Below are positions 22,142 through 32,434 of a DNA stretch of 64,000 bases, piece after piece. The notes beneath the pieces are model-generated. The model saw nothing but the letters and a program-made list of their open reading frames with translations. It was not told the DNA's origin and did no database searches. The translations under genes were made by a program, and so were the position numbers. The stretch covers positions 139,140,961-139,204,960 of the forward strand of contig OZ038382.1 in assembly GCA_964036045.1 (NCBI GenBank), read 5' to 3'. The DNA comes from Eutreptiella sp. 'Long Island Sound 2002'. Its lineage: Eukaryota > Euglenozoa > Euglenophyceae > Eutreptiales > Eutreptiaceae. The first letter of the stretch is position 1; each line of letters opens with the position of its first letter.

Positions 22142-22390
22142 TTACTGACTATCTTTATACCAACGGTCGCCGTCTATCAGGCGTGCCTCTAGTCCATCAC
22201 TTAGGGTCCCGAGTACACATTCGTACTCCTGTTGGTAGTGTCTCAAACTCAAATCCTTCGGGACACTTGCACTGCGCATGGTCCGGTCAAGCTGCACAGC
22301 CATATGTTGAAACGCCTCTGTGGCCGACACCTCAGAGAAATTATTACGTGACAGATACTCAGCCAGCTCATATTTTATACGCATATACAT
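22142..22390 (-). CDS. Short unrecognised helical ORF
   Basis: 82 codons from an ATG (MYMRIKYELAEYLSRNNF), helical and charged, ending DGDRWYKDSQ. GTATAAAG just before the stop could be an intron donor, which would make this the first exon of the minus-strand unit that continues at lower coordinates. No known domain. Confidence 0.3.
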   Translation of the reverse strand: MYMRIKYELAEYLSRNNFSEVSATEAFQHMAVQLDRTMRSASVPKDLSLRHYQQEYECVLGTLSDGLEARLIDGDRWYKDSQ

Positions 22391-22791
22391 CCCGCCAGCT
22401 GAGGAAACCTTGAATGTTTGGCGCGCGAGGGAGCGTCGCCTTTACGCGCCAAAAATCGAACAATTTCTCTACTGGCGGAAGGATTTTGGATGGCTAGGGG
22501 GTTGATTTACATTGTTCTCGATAGGTTTGAACAGTCGAATCCTTATAACATCGAGCCGTCCAGCTAAAATTGGCCCGCCACAGGTTCGGGAGGGAGTTAA
22601 CGGAAGCGCCGACTCTCTCCGGAACTAGCGCACACTGTTTTGTAACGACAAATAATTTTAATTTCTACAAAGTACCGATATGGCATACCTAATTTTATGT
22701 TTTGTTGATTGTCCAAATGCCAATATCGAAGCCATCTGTCCCTCTGTCGATCTGTCCCTCCAGAGTGGGCAACAAAGCGTTGGGGCTGTGA
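22391..22791. other. Non-coding boundary before the GC-rich element
   Basis: AT-rich sequence with no credible ORF. The composition becomes strongly C-rich just after 22.79 kb, suggesting the (5'-truncated) edge of the GC-rich element near here. Confidence 0.4.
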
Positions 22792-23697
22792 ATGGCCTTC
22801 AGAGGCATGCACCCCGAGGACGCCCTGCACATCGTCAAACAGGAGTCCCACTGCTACACGTACGGCAATGGACACACGGACACGCATGCAAAACACCAGA
22901 ACACCAACCACACCCCAGGGCTCGAACACATGCGACTAGACAACCCACACCACAGCCACCTGCAGCAGCTACCCCCCATACCCTTGGTCACACAGTGCCC
23001 CCACTGGATACCCGAGGACACGCCGTACACGGATCAAGACAAGCAGTACCACTACCCCACGCCGATCCAACAGCTGGCAACCACGCTGGGCCACCCAGCG
23101 AACACCAAACTCCTACGACGCCTCGAAGACTCCGTCCGTACCCCCCTCTACTACTCAACCCTACGCCCGGATAGCCTCCCAGCACACCTACAAAAACTCC
23201 GACTCCAGCTCCCCCTCGAGCAGCTTCCCCTCCTCGACCGATACCACCGATGGTACGCACGCTGCTCAATCCACGTCCCCGCAGGGTACACCAAATGCAT
23301 CTGTGGCCACGCGGGAGAAGAAACCTGTGACCATTTCAAGATGTGCCCCCTGTACCGAGGACTCGACACCCTCACAGATTGGAACCCAACCCACACTATC
23401 GCACAGCACGCCGGATTGCCGACACGGTCCCCGACAACCCAACAACTTGCCACCATCCTCAAGCAGAAGGACGTACTCGAGGCGGTCCGCAGGGGGCTCG
23501 TCCCCACTGCCGTCTACACCCTCCTACAAACCCACGCGGACAACCCCCAGGCCACGGCAGCGCACATGCAACGGATGGCCGTTACCAAGACAGCGGAACA
23601 GCTCACCTACGGCACCCACAAATACCTGCAGCATGCAGCCACCCTGCCCCCGACAGACCAGGCCCACCTCCTCAAAGTCCGGTTCTACCAACCGTGA
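22792..23697 (+). CDS. Non-LTR-retrotransposon-like C-terminal region with Cys/His knuckle
   Basis: 301 codons, proline-poor and globular compared with what follows. Central motif: WYARCSIHVPAGYTKCICG followed by HAGEETCDHFKMCPLY. The CxC...C..H...C spacing is like the Cys/His knuckle found at the C-terminus of reverse transcriptases of many LINE-type (non-LTR) elements, where it follows the RNase H or thumb region. The preceding leucine-rich stretch and following helices fit that position. No YxDD reverse-transcriptase motif is present, so the element would be 5'-truncated here. It could also be an unrelated element protein; the knuckle match is modest. Confidence 0.45.
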   Translation: MAFRGMHPEDALHIVKQESHCYTYGNGHTDTHAKHQNTNHTPGLEHMRLDNPHHSHLQQLPPIPLVTQCPHWIPEDTPYTDQDKQYHYPTPIQQLATTLGHPANTKLLRRLEDSVRTPLYYSTLRPDSLPAHLQKLRLQLPLEQLPLLDRYHRWYARCSIHVPAGYTKCICGHAGEETCDHFKMCPLYRGLDTLTDWNPTHTIAQHAGLPTRSPTTQQLATILKQKDVLEAVRRGLVPTAVYTLLQTHADNPQATAAHMQRMAVTKTAEQLTYGTHKYLQHAATLPPTDQAHLLKVRFYQP

Positions 23698-24122
23698 AAA
23701 CTTGGTCCGCGACATATCACTCGGCACGGGACCTCCCCCCATGCCTGCACACCATCCACCAGGCACAACACCGGTACGGCCCGCACGAGCACCACAGACA
23801 CCGCACACACACCCGCCAGCATGCGCGCTCCACAAGCCTCCATGCCTCCACACCACCGTCCGTCCACAGGTACCGCCAACCACCAGCCACCGCGTGCCCC
23901 CTCTGTGTATGCCAACGGCTACCACAGACGGCCCTACTCTCCAACCCAGACCACTGGGTCTGCCTCGACGCCGCACACTGCCTCACCCACTGCCCCCACT
24001 GCGGGGACCTCAACCCCCACCACCGCGCGCGGCCCGCAGCCCCAGCCGCGCCCCGCCCCGCCAGCCACCCAAGCTTCTTCGGGCCACTCACCGACGCCAT
24101 CCAGGACCACCTGGAAGGGTAA
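23698..24122 (+). CDS. GC-rich element ORF with RING-like finger
   Basis: The frame continues immediately after the preceding stop, shifted. The key region is ACPLCVCQRLPQTALLSNPD followed by HWVCLDAAHCLTHCPHCGD: a C-x2-C, then HW-x-C, then C-x2-C, which resembles a RING-H2-type cross-brace finger. The HW(F/V)C...CPxC half matches the minus-strand ORF at 14.5-15.0 kb, so the two GC-rich blocks are copies of one element family. The ORF stops at a TAA (24120-24122), but the same frame continues open in the next ORF. Function unknown. Confidence 0.4.
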
Positions 24123-24923
24123 TACGTGGCGGACGCAGCGGCCCACGCGTGGACCATAGCCAGTGCCACGGGCATCGCACCCATGCCCCCCCAAAGTCTG
24201 CCCTTGCGCCGCAGCGGGGGCGGCTTGAGCGTGGCGGCCCGCCACATCCTTCTCATCCTCTACCTCCACCACCGTGACCTCCACCTCCCAGATCCACAGC
24301 TCCCGGCCCCCCGAGCAGCAGCCCCGGCGCCGGAAGCGTTGGCGGAGAGCGCACCAGAGGAGATAGCAGACTACCTCCGAATCACTTGCCGCCGGTTCAA
24401 GATCGCCCTCGGCCGAAAGAAAGGAACACCTTACCCACTGAGCACACTCCTCTACCCGGCAAACCCTTCTCACCCCACACAGCTGAGGCCCCCAGAGGGC
24501 TGGCAGTCCTTTTCGGACCTCCACCTGGCCGCCCCCAGCGAAACCACCGCCGCACGGATGGGCCCCGCGGACCAGCGCACCTACATCAGGGGCCTCGAGG
24601 CGTGCCTCAGAGAGGCGCATCGCTGGCACGCCCGCTCCCCATCATCCCCGCGGGGACAGGGGGAATCACCCGCCCCCGACATGCAACAGGCCAAGAAGAC
24701 CAAGACAGGTCAGGGGGCCCGCCAGCTCGCCCGCCAACAAGGCGCGGCACCCCGGCTGGGACCCAGGCCCAGCCACGCCGCACAACCCCACTCCCAGACC
24801 CCCGGCGCACACCAACAGCACCACCCTCACCAACGCCCCCCACTGCCACCGTACCACAGCACCCTAACCCGGCAGCCCCGCCAAGGACCAGCGCCCGCAC
24901 ATATCCAAGCCATACCAGGCTAA
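24123..24923 (+). CDS. Unrecognised GC-rich element ORF
   Basis: Same frame as the RING-like ORF, separated only by the TAA at 24120. Starts around ADAAAHAWTIASATGIAP, includes a helical segment (ARHILLILYLHHRDLHL) and a globular stretch (EEIADYLRITCRRFKIALG, GPADQRTYIRGLEACLREA), then a H/P/Q-rich tail. No domain recognised. If the TAA is a mutation, the RING-like finger and this part form one protein. Confidence 0.35.
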   Translation, partial: YVADAAAHAWTIASATGIAPMPPQSLPLRRSGGGLSVAARHILLILYLHHRDLHLPDPQLPAPRAAAPAPEALAESAPEEIADYLRITCRRFKIALGRKKGTPYPLSTLLYPANPSHPTQLRPPEGWQSFSDLHLAAPSETTAARMGPADQRTYIRGLEACLREAHRWHARSPSSPRGQGESPAPDMQQAKKTKTGQGARQLARQQGAAPRLGPRPSHAAQPHSQTPGAHQQHHPHQRPPLPPYHSTLTRQPRQGPAPAHIQAIPG

Positions 24924-25122
24924 CCATTCACGCAGGGCCAGGGGACATGGCACCAGCAACACCATCACAACGCCCCCGCCCCCCCCGGATCCCCGCCCCC
25001 GGATGCCCCAATACTACAGCGACCCCCACCAGCTGCATCACCACCACACCCCTGCGCAGCCGGCCCCCACAGGCCACTGATCCCATTGGCGCACCACACC
25101 GCACCTCACCATCACGTGTACC

Positions 25123-26950
25123 ATGGGTAGACTGACCACTACCACAAACCATTACCACCGTACCTACCAGCGCCATGGTACCACACAGAGCCAACACACC
25201 CTCACCACCACCAGCACACGGTCCAGCACCACCTACCGCCCCCACTGCACGGGCTCACGACATTCGGGCCACTGTACGCCCCCATGGACCAGGGGGGGGC
25301 CACGCACGCGCACCAACAGTACCAGGGCCTACAAAGAGCAACCCACCACCACCAGCAGCCCCCCCATCGGCACCTCATGCCAGCAAGCACCATCCACCAG
25401 CAGCCACCCACTGCCTTTGGACCACAGCCCCAACCGGATGCCCAGGCAGCCATCTCCCACCCGTAACTCGACACCGCCGCCAGCCAAGGACCGCAAGAAC
25501 CGCACGGCACGCAGACGCAACACCAACACGACCCGGCGGGACGCACAGACTCCTTTCCAGCACAGCAGCAACCCCCGCCCCCCCCTTCACCAGCAGTGTC
25601 GCCCCCACACCATCCCCCCCCGCCCGCCCCCCGAGACCAGGCCACAGATGCACCACGCGGAGACCCCCACCAGCCCCCGCCAGCCCCAGCCCCGGCGGAC
25701 ACCCACCACCGCTAATCCCCCGTCCCGCGGGCACCAAGAGAAACCCCATCACCAGACCCCAAACGCGACAACGACGACCACCCCCCCAAACCCACACCAC
25801 CCCCCCCCATCACACCCCGCACCACCAGCCGCCGCACCCGCCGAGCCCTACGCCCTACAGAACCCCGAAGCGGTACGGCAGCACCTCCGGGGGCTCAGAG
25901 ACCAGGAGGTGCTAGGCCTCCACACTTCCGGCGCCATCCAACGCATCCGAGCGGCCACCCTGGTCCCGGCGGCCAGCCTGGGGGAGGGCGTCCTAGATTT
26001 TCTCTTCGACGCCTTCCTCCACGTCGCGCGACACGACCGCGCCGCGCTCGCCACCCCTGACGGCGAGAGCCCGCCCCCCACGGGAGCCAAATCTGGGTGC
26101 CCCTCCATCAACTGGGGGCGACACCTTGTCGGGCACCCCATGCCAGGGCGGGTGGACACCAAGGGCCGCACCCGCTACCACGAGCCCTACATGGCCCATC
26201 CCCCACCCAGCGCCACCCCCAGCTACAACAAGGCGTGTGAAAGGGAGACATGGGTCGACCGGATGGCCTCCCTGAGCAACTGCAGGGACCACATCCCGGG
26301 AGACGTCCCCACCCCCGACAAGCAGCAGCCAGCCCCCTCCAAGTACACGACCCTCATGTACAACATACGCTACACCCTCTCCTTCACCCACTACCAGGCA
26401 CCAACTGGCCACTAGGTGGTACACGGCAACGACTCCCTCCTTCCCGCCGACTACGCCGCCCCCCCCCCCCCCCCCCCCCCCGCACAACCCGGGCCCCGAC
26501 ACGTACACCAGGGAGGACGAGCCTGACGACCCCCACAATTGGGGCACGTGGGAGCGCAGGTCCCCGGACACGCTGTTTTCCCTCCGCAGCCGCAACCAGG
26601 ACCTTGGCAAGGCGATGTATTGCCTTGCCAAGTGGACCCAACGGACCAGGGAGATCCCCACGGACCGGTGGCTGTGGAAGGTCACCCTGCCCCCCCAGCA
26701 GAGAGAGGCCCCCCCAAACCGCAGGGGACCCAGCCCCCCACGCCCGACCACCCTACAGCTCTGCCCGTACATGGTGGCAGCCCGCCTCGTGGCGCTGCTG
26801 TGGCCAGGCCCAGACACCCCCACCCAAGACTACCCCCACCTCACGGAGGAGGACATGCCCGGCATCCAGCGATGCTTCTTCAGCACCCTCGACTACCTCC
26901 AGCAAACGCACCTACACGTCCTGGAGCTGAGGTGGACCCCCCCCGGATAA
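25123..26950 (+). CDS. Unrecognised large GC-rich element ORF, proline/threonine/histidine-rich then globular, TAG and C-run inside
   Basis: The first ~240 codons are extreme low complexity (P, T, H, N). A globular region begins near 25,850 (EAVRQHLRGLRDQEVLGLHT, LGEGVLDFLFDAFLHVAR) and reaches a TAG at 26413-26415. Beyond the TAG the frame stays open into a 23-base C-run (26459-26481); after the run, globular sequence resumes (RNQDLGKAMYCLAKWTQRT, LCPYMVAARLVALLWPGPD, DMPGIQRCFFSTLDYLQQTH) and ends at 26950. The parts before and after the run probably belong to one protein, with the run acting as a frame breaker. A cysteine-protease reading was considered and not accepted. Confidence 0.4.
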
Positions 26951-28660
26951 CCAACGTACCCGCACAGCCGAGACAACGCCACCACACCACCACGTACACG
27001 TGCACCAGCACCAGCACGCACGCAGGTCACCAGGGAAAGCGCGCGCACACACCCGCTGCCCCAACCCTCACCCTCGTCCTCCTTACTCACAGGACCCAGC
27101 ATCCGACGCCCGCCCCGACCGCCCAGGAAGCCCCGCCGTCTCCCACAGTCCTCTCCTCCGCCTCCGACTCCAAAACCACCACCACCACAACCACCTCTTC
27201 CGCCACCACCACCACGTCCTCATCCAGCACACCACCGCGCAAGCCGCGGAGAAAGCCTCTACAATGGGCCCCACCGCGAGCAACCCCGCCGCCGCCTAGG
27301 CCCATGCCCCAGCGAAGTCCGCGCCCGCAGCCCGGCCGAAACCCAAGACCGCCACCAAGCAGCAACTGGAACCCGTCGGCGCACCAAGGCCTCAGCCCGC
27401 AGCCAAACCCAAGCCCGAGCCCAAGCCCCACGCCACGACGACAGCGCGAGCCCAACCACCCGAGGACGTCCTCTACAACCTCTGGCCCCAGCCATCCCAG
27501 ACCTGCCAGCAGCAGCGCCGAGCACGGCGCCCCCCCACCGTCACCGACGCGGCCGCCACCACCTACATGGCAGAGCGCGCCGCGGCCGAGGCGCTATGCG
27601 CCTTGTCCCGCCACCCCTCAAAGCTGGCACCGCAGGGCACACAGACCAGCCCCGACCACACCATAACAGCGCCAGGGTCCACCAGCAGCGTCCCCGCCCC
27701 CCTACGAGCCTTCGAAGTCAGCCCACATCCAGCAGATGCCCCGCTACCGCCGCCATCGCGATTCCCGACCCAACCCCGAGGCGGAGTCCGTGCGCGCGTA
27801 CCCGCAGGACCACATCCGCCCACGCCCCCGCTCCCAACGCACCCGCACGGCACAGGACTACGAGGACTCCCCCGGGCCCGCCACCGCCACCAGTCCCCAC
27901 GACCCCACCACACCCACCCACGCCCACTCCTCCGCCCAAGGCGACGCCCCCGCCCAGGGACAGTAGTGACAGCGCTAGACCCACACGCAGCTCTGGGAGC
28001 TGCGAAAGTGGGCCCGGGCAGAGCCCCCCTTCCAGGGCCTGGTCCACCGGCCCCGCAAGGGGTCAGTGGAGAACTGCCGCTTCCAGCCGACGGGGGGGTG
28101 GATGCCACAGGCCGCATGGGAAGCCATGCTGGCCGATGCGCTCCGGCCCAGGGAGCCCACCCCCGCAACCTCCCCGCGCCCCAGGACCACCAGTATGTCC
28201 TCAGGCGCCTGCGGAGGACACTCCAGGAGACGCGAAGAGAAGGCAGGCGCCCGTGGGACATCACCCCAAGCCCGACCCCGCGCACACACACCCCCTCACC
28301 ACCCCGCAAGCGTCGACGCACAGACACCGGCAGCACCCAAAGCAGCCTGGGAGCCCCGCGCGCCACACAGCACAACGCACCTGAGCCCCTGGCCAGCGGC
28401 GCCACCACCAAACCCCGCTACCGGGCCAGCCACCACCGCGGAACGTCATGCCGAACCCCGTCCAGAAAACACCAAGCGAACCAGAAGCCGATGGACGCCA
28501 ACGCGCACGCCAACAGGCACCGCTATGCCCAACGGCGCGGAACCCCAGCACGCAGCCTTTGAATCCGCCTAACCCGCCACAACCGCCCAGCCCCAGCCGA
28601 AGCCCCATCACGAGTCAAACCCGAGCCGCACCCCGTAACCTCTAACCTTTGACCCCTAAC
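26951..28660 (+). other. GC-rich element 3' part: proline-rich coding-like sequence with one W-rich island
   Basis: Overlapping open frames in proline/arginine/serine-rich sequence. One island looks truly protein-coding: 27985-28150, reading QLWELRKWARAEPPFQGLVH and NCRFQPTGGWMPQAAWEAML. Downstream, helical RRLRRTLQETRREGRRPWDI sits in another frame, so at least one frameshift separates them. No domain recognised. Confidence 0.35.
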
Positions 28661-28920
28661 CCAGCGCGCCGAGGGAGCACCGTAACCACAACCCACACCC
28701 ACAGCCCACACAGCCGCCTAACCAGCCAGCACCAAAAGCAAAGAGGCAACTAACCAAATCCACCCTGACCCATACCCATGCACATCAGAACGCGCAAGCC
28801 GCACCCCTGGGGCGCGGCCGCCGACAAAGCACCGACAACGCACACCGGAGAACACAACACCACAACACCGCTGCACCAGTTGCCCATGCCTATGCCTGCA
28901 GTGTGCACGCGCCCCCTTTT

Positions 28921-29025
28921 CCATTTTCAAAAAAAAAACATAAACGAAAAAAAAAGCAAAATAAAACAAAAAAGGTACAGAGCAAAAGAAAAAAAAGAAA
29001 AGAAAATTAGGGGCGGGGGGGGGGG
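28921..29025. repeat. A-rich tract followed by G-run
   Basis: Interrupted poly-A (A-runs up to 10) over 28921-29008, then GGGGCG and an 11-base G-run (29015-29025). It lies just beyond the GC-rich element and could be its degenerate A-rich 3' tail, as expected for a non-LTR element, but no target duplication was identified. Confidence 0.5.
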
Positions 29026-30495
29026 AGGAGGGACACAACCACCAACAGCACACGCAAACCGCACACAGCGCGCGCACTTGTGAACAGGCGCCACATGGGC
29101 CAGGACACCGCACACGCACATGCACCGAGGGCAGTAATAGGACAGGATGCAACGGTCTACACCCCCAGGGTCGGACGCACTAGGGCGACCCAGCCGACCC
29201 GCCGGGCCAGTGACAGGAGCGGTACTCCAAGGCCACTGGTCCCAGCCCGGCCAGGCTGCATCGGGGACCATGGCAAAAGTCGCCCGGAGTCATGGAAGCA
29301 ACTGATGACAGGCGTGCCGGCACACAGCCCAGGAGGGGGTTGCCTGCCAAGCAGCGGGGCCCGACAAATCGAGCCACAGGGGTGAGGCGGTCGTACCGTA
29401 GACTCGCGGGAGCAATACTCCCTGTGGTGAGAGATACTCCATACCGCTGGGCAGCCCCCAGAGCTGCCGCCCAAAGGAGGGGGCATGTAACCCTACCCAC
29501 GGACACATGTGGAAACACCCTCCCACCCGGGACACCTGGACCGGGTGGCCGCGACACTGCCTTCCCAAGCACCTGCGGGAGCGGCTTAAGAGGCACCTGA
29601 CCTAGGGCAGTGGGAGGTACAGGACGTCCCCCTAGTAAGACCTTCTTCCTGTATGTTCAAAGGAGGCATCCCGAGCTCCCAAAGATACCTACCTACGTAC
29701 CTAACTGGGCAAGAACATTGGTCTCCTCCACTTGCAAACTCACCCCAGGGGTCTACCAAGGGTAGTATGGGTAACTATGACATATGAATACGAAAGGAGC
29801 CTCAGTCAATCTATTGACAGCTATTGAACATACATATCCTAGGTTTGTATGGGAAAAACTACCTTATTTCCCACCTTCATGTGGAGGTACAAGAACTAGA
29901 TTCTGGTACAACAACTGGCTTCCTTACTTTACACGTGGGTAACCTGTTCCACCTGAAGTGGGTGAGGGGTGTGTAATGGCCGATGGTGCCAGTGCAGCCA
30001 GCCCATAGCTCTTCATCTCAGCCTCCGAGGTGTCGCCTACACTACAGACACCTCACACGGGGGTGGAAAGGGCTAGGGCAGGTGTCCATGGGGGAGCTGC
30101 GGATACCTCTGCAGCTCTTCACATCCCTGGCCAGCAATTCCACACCCGGGGACATGGTAGGGGGGGCCACATGCCACCTACCGTAAAGTAGCCAATTACT
30201 GTACCAAAACAATGATACCAAAATTATAGGCCGCAATTAAAGCTGGCAGCTATAAATTGACAATGTTTTGGGTCAAATCCTGAAGTTTTCAAATGTTTTT
30301 GGTTCAATATGCAAAATCTGACTGGTACTGCAGAAATCGGTGCCAGACGGAGCCGCGCGGAGATCCCGGGATCGCGGTCGTGCCTGTTTCTGTGCCAGCA
30401 AAAAAAAGAGAAGACCTCAGGTATTTTACGACGAAATTCATAAAAAATTAGACAGAAAGCTGCGAAATTTTTTTTCTTTGAATCGATGTGTTCAG
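29026..30495. other. No recognisable gene; contains a dispersed-repeat copy
   Basis: Short ORFs without support. Around 29890-29945 the sequence (GGTACAAGAACTAG..., CTGGTACAACAACTGG) is a diverged copy of 33027-33085. The last part (30419-30495) is read as an intron of the following transposase (GTATTTT...GTGTTCAG). Confidence 0.4.
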
Positions 30496-32434
30496 ATGCG
30501 TGACAGCAAAAAAAGGGCACGCCAGAGGATTGCGGGGGTAACAAAAACCAAAAAAGCACGCACAGGAAGCACGCGCCAGAAGATCGTGGTCCAGGAGCCT
30601 CCCTCCCAGGACCTATACATCCTTCCACTATGGGAAAAGCCGTCAGATATGGAACGCGTCGCCGTCGGCTGCCTTATCAAAGCCAAGAGCGTTCGCAAAG
30701 GTGCAACTGAGTTTGGAGTCCACCGCCAATCTCTAACGGACGCCATGGGGCGGATGAGGTGTGCTGCGTTACGTGTAACGCAGTGTCAAAGGCAACCGCG
30801 CATCAGACAGGACGCGACGCGCAGGAGGCGACAAGCTGTTGCGCGTTGTGCTTTTTACTTTTTGCTGTTTGCTGCAGTCGCTACGGGCCGTGTGAGGTGA
30901 AGAGGGGTCCAAAGCCTTGTCTGGTTGAGTCGCCCTCGACGACCTGGATGGATGAGCGTGCGGATCAACTGGTGTGCCCTACACTGTCCGAGATCAAAGA
31001 TGAGGCTCAAGCCATGGCGGAAAAAAAACGCAGTGTGTAGAACCCAGCTCTCCCTTGTAAGTTTGTTAAGAGATGGTAGAAACTGTTTAAGCGTCGCAAC
31101 AGTGACTTTGTTTCAAGACTTGCTCAAAATGTTGAATCGCAGCGTGCCTCTGCTCGTTTGAGCCCCCAGCAGTGGACAGAGTTTTTTAATAATCATTGAA
31201 AGCCAGGTTGAGAAAATGTCGCCTACAACCCCTGCCATATCTGGAACGAGGATAAGTCAGGGTTTGGTGGGCAATTCACCACCGTGGGACAGCGTGTGTG
31301 GGTGGGGAAGGGAAGAACAACTGTGGCTAGACGCCGTGGCTGGCAGCGACAGGACATCACAGCCACAGTTGCTGTTAATGCACAGGGCCAGGCCACAAAA
31401 CCAGCACTCCTATGGAACACAAAAAAAATAAGAGCCGACAAGTTCCTGCGTGCGCAGTGTCCAGTGACAATGAAAGGACCGCCTCATGGGCGGTCCTCTC
31501 AGGAGGTCTTCCTGGAGTGGGTGGAAACAGTACTCGTGAAAGAAACACAACCACTCAGCAACCCTCATAAATGCATTTTGGTGGATGGCAGCAAAACGCA
31601 CCCGACACTAGAGGGACTTCAAAAAAAAGAGTCCTGGGGTGTAGAGGTGGTTGTGTTCCCCCCCCCCATCTCACAGATGTCATCCAGCCATTGGACAAAG
31701 CCGTTTTCGGGGCACTGAAGGCCTCGTTTCGCAAAAAGGAAGAGCACTGGGAAAGGAAAAACAATCACAGAGCCCCGTCCCCTGCAGACTTTGTGCAACT
31801 GTGGACAGATGCATATGTTGATGCAGTGACACCACGAAATATTCTGTCAGGCTTTAGGTCATGTGCAATCAGCCCATTTGATCGGCAATATTTTCTGGAA
31901 CATTGTCCTCCTGAGCACGTCCAGCACCAGGACCTCCCTGCCTGCCCTCCCAGCCCTACTCACAGCACTCATGCATCGCAAAATGCTTCGCAAAACTGTT
32001 CGCAAAACTCCTCAGCAGCTCCTTCCCACGTGTCAACGAAAAGCGATGCTTCAGCACAGTGCAGTGGCAGGGCCATCAGTGCGGCCACGCGGGACGATCC
32101 TCGGTCGCTGCGCCTCGGGGTCTTTGTCACAGCCCAGGATTTTTTGAATAAGGTCAGTGAAAAAGAGAATGGTGCTGCCGCAAAACGAGCACCCAAACGG
32201 AGGGCACGGCGAATGGATGAGCCTCTGAGACGGATTGACAGCCCTGCAGCAAAAGGTCCTGCCAAACTAGGGCCACGCCCAGCCCCGAAACCCGGAGCTG
32301 AGAAACGCCGAAGGGTTGATGACCCTGCCCTAGAAGCAGCCCCTGGTCCTGAGGAACCCCAGTCTTCCTCCGACGAAGGGGATGGTGCAGGAGACCCGTT
32401 TGATTTGTATGTTAGCTACCAAAGTAGTTGTTAG
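30496..32434 (+). pseudogene. pogo/Tigger-type DDE transposase (Tc1/mariner superfamily), broken
   Basis: Starts at an ATG right after an acceptor (TTCAG). The N-terminal half has a helix-turn-helix (KGATEFGVHRQSLTDAMG), then a CENP-B-like stretch (KLFKRRNSDFVSRLAQNVES, LSPQQWTEFF). The DDE core follows: first Asp in IWNEDKSGFGGQFT, second in CILVDGSKTHPT, third in LTDVIQPLDKAVFGALK, as in the DDE_1 family. The C-terminus is Ser/Ala-rich and basic (RAPKRRARRMDEPLRR). Damage: a likely intron or break at about 30.76-30.90 kb, an in-frame TAG in place of a Trp codon near 31.07 kb, two TGA codons (31197 and 31209) and a +1 shift in the C-run near 31.66 kb. Terminal inverted repeats were not found. 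Confidence 0.8.

Noticed and set aside
25850-26950. Ulp1-like protease in the GC-rich element (GH-stop-VVHGNDSL and LCPYMVAARLVAL)
   Set aside because: The TAG falls where the Trp of an HW motif would be, but the gap between His and DSL is only about six residues, far shorter than in C48 peptidases, and no Gln-x-x-G-x-x-Cys-Gly is present.
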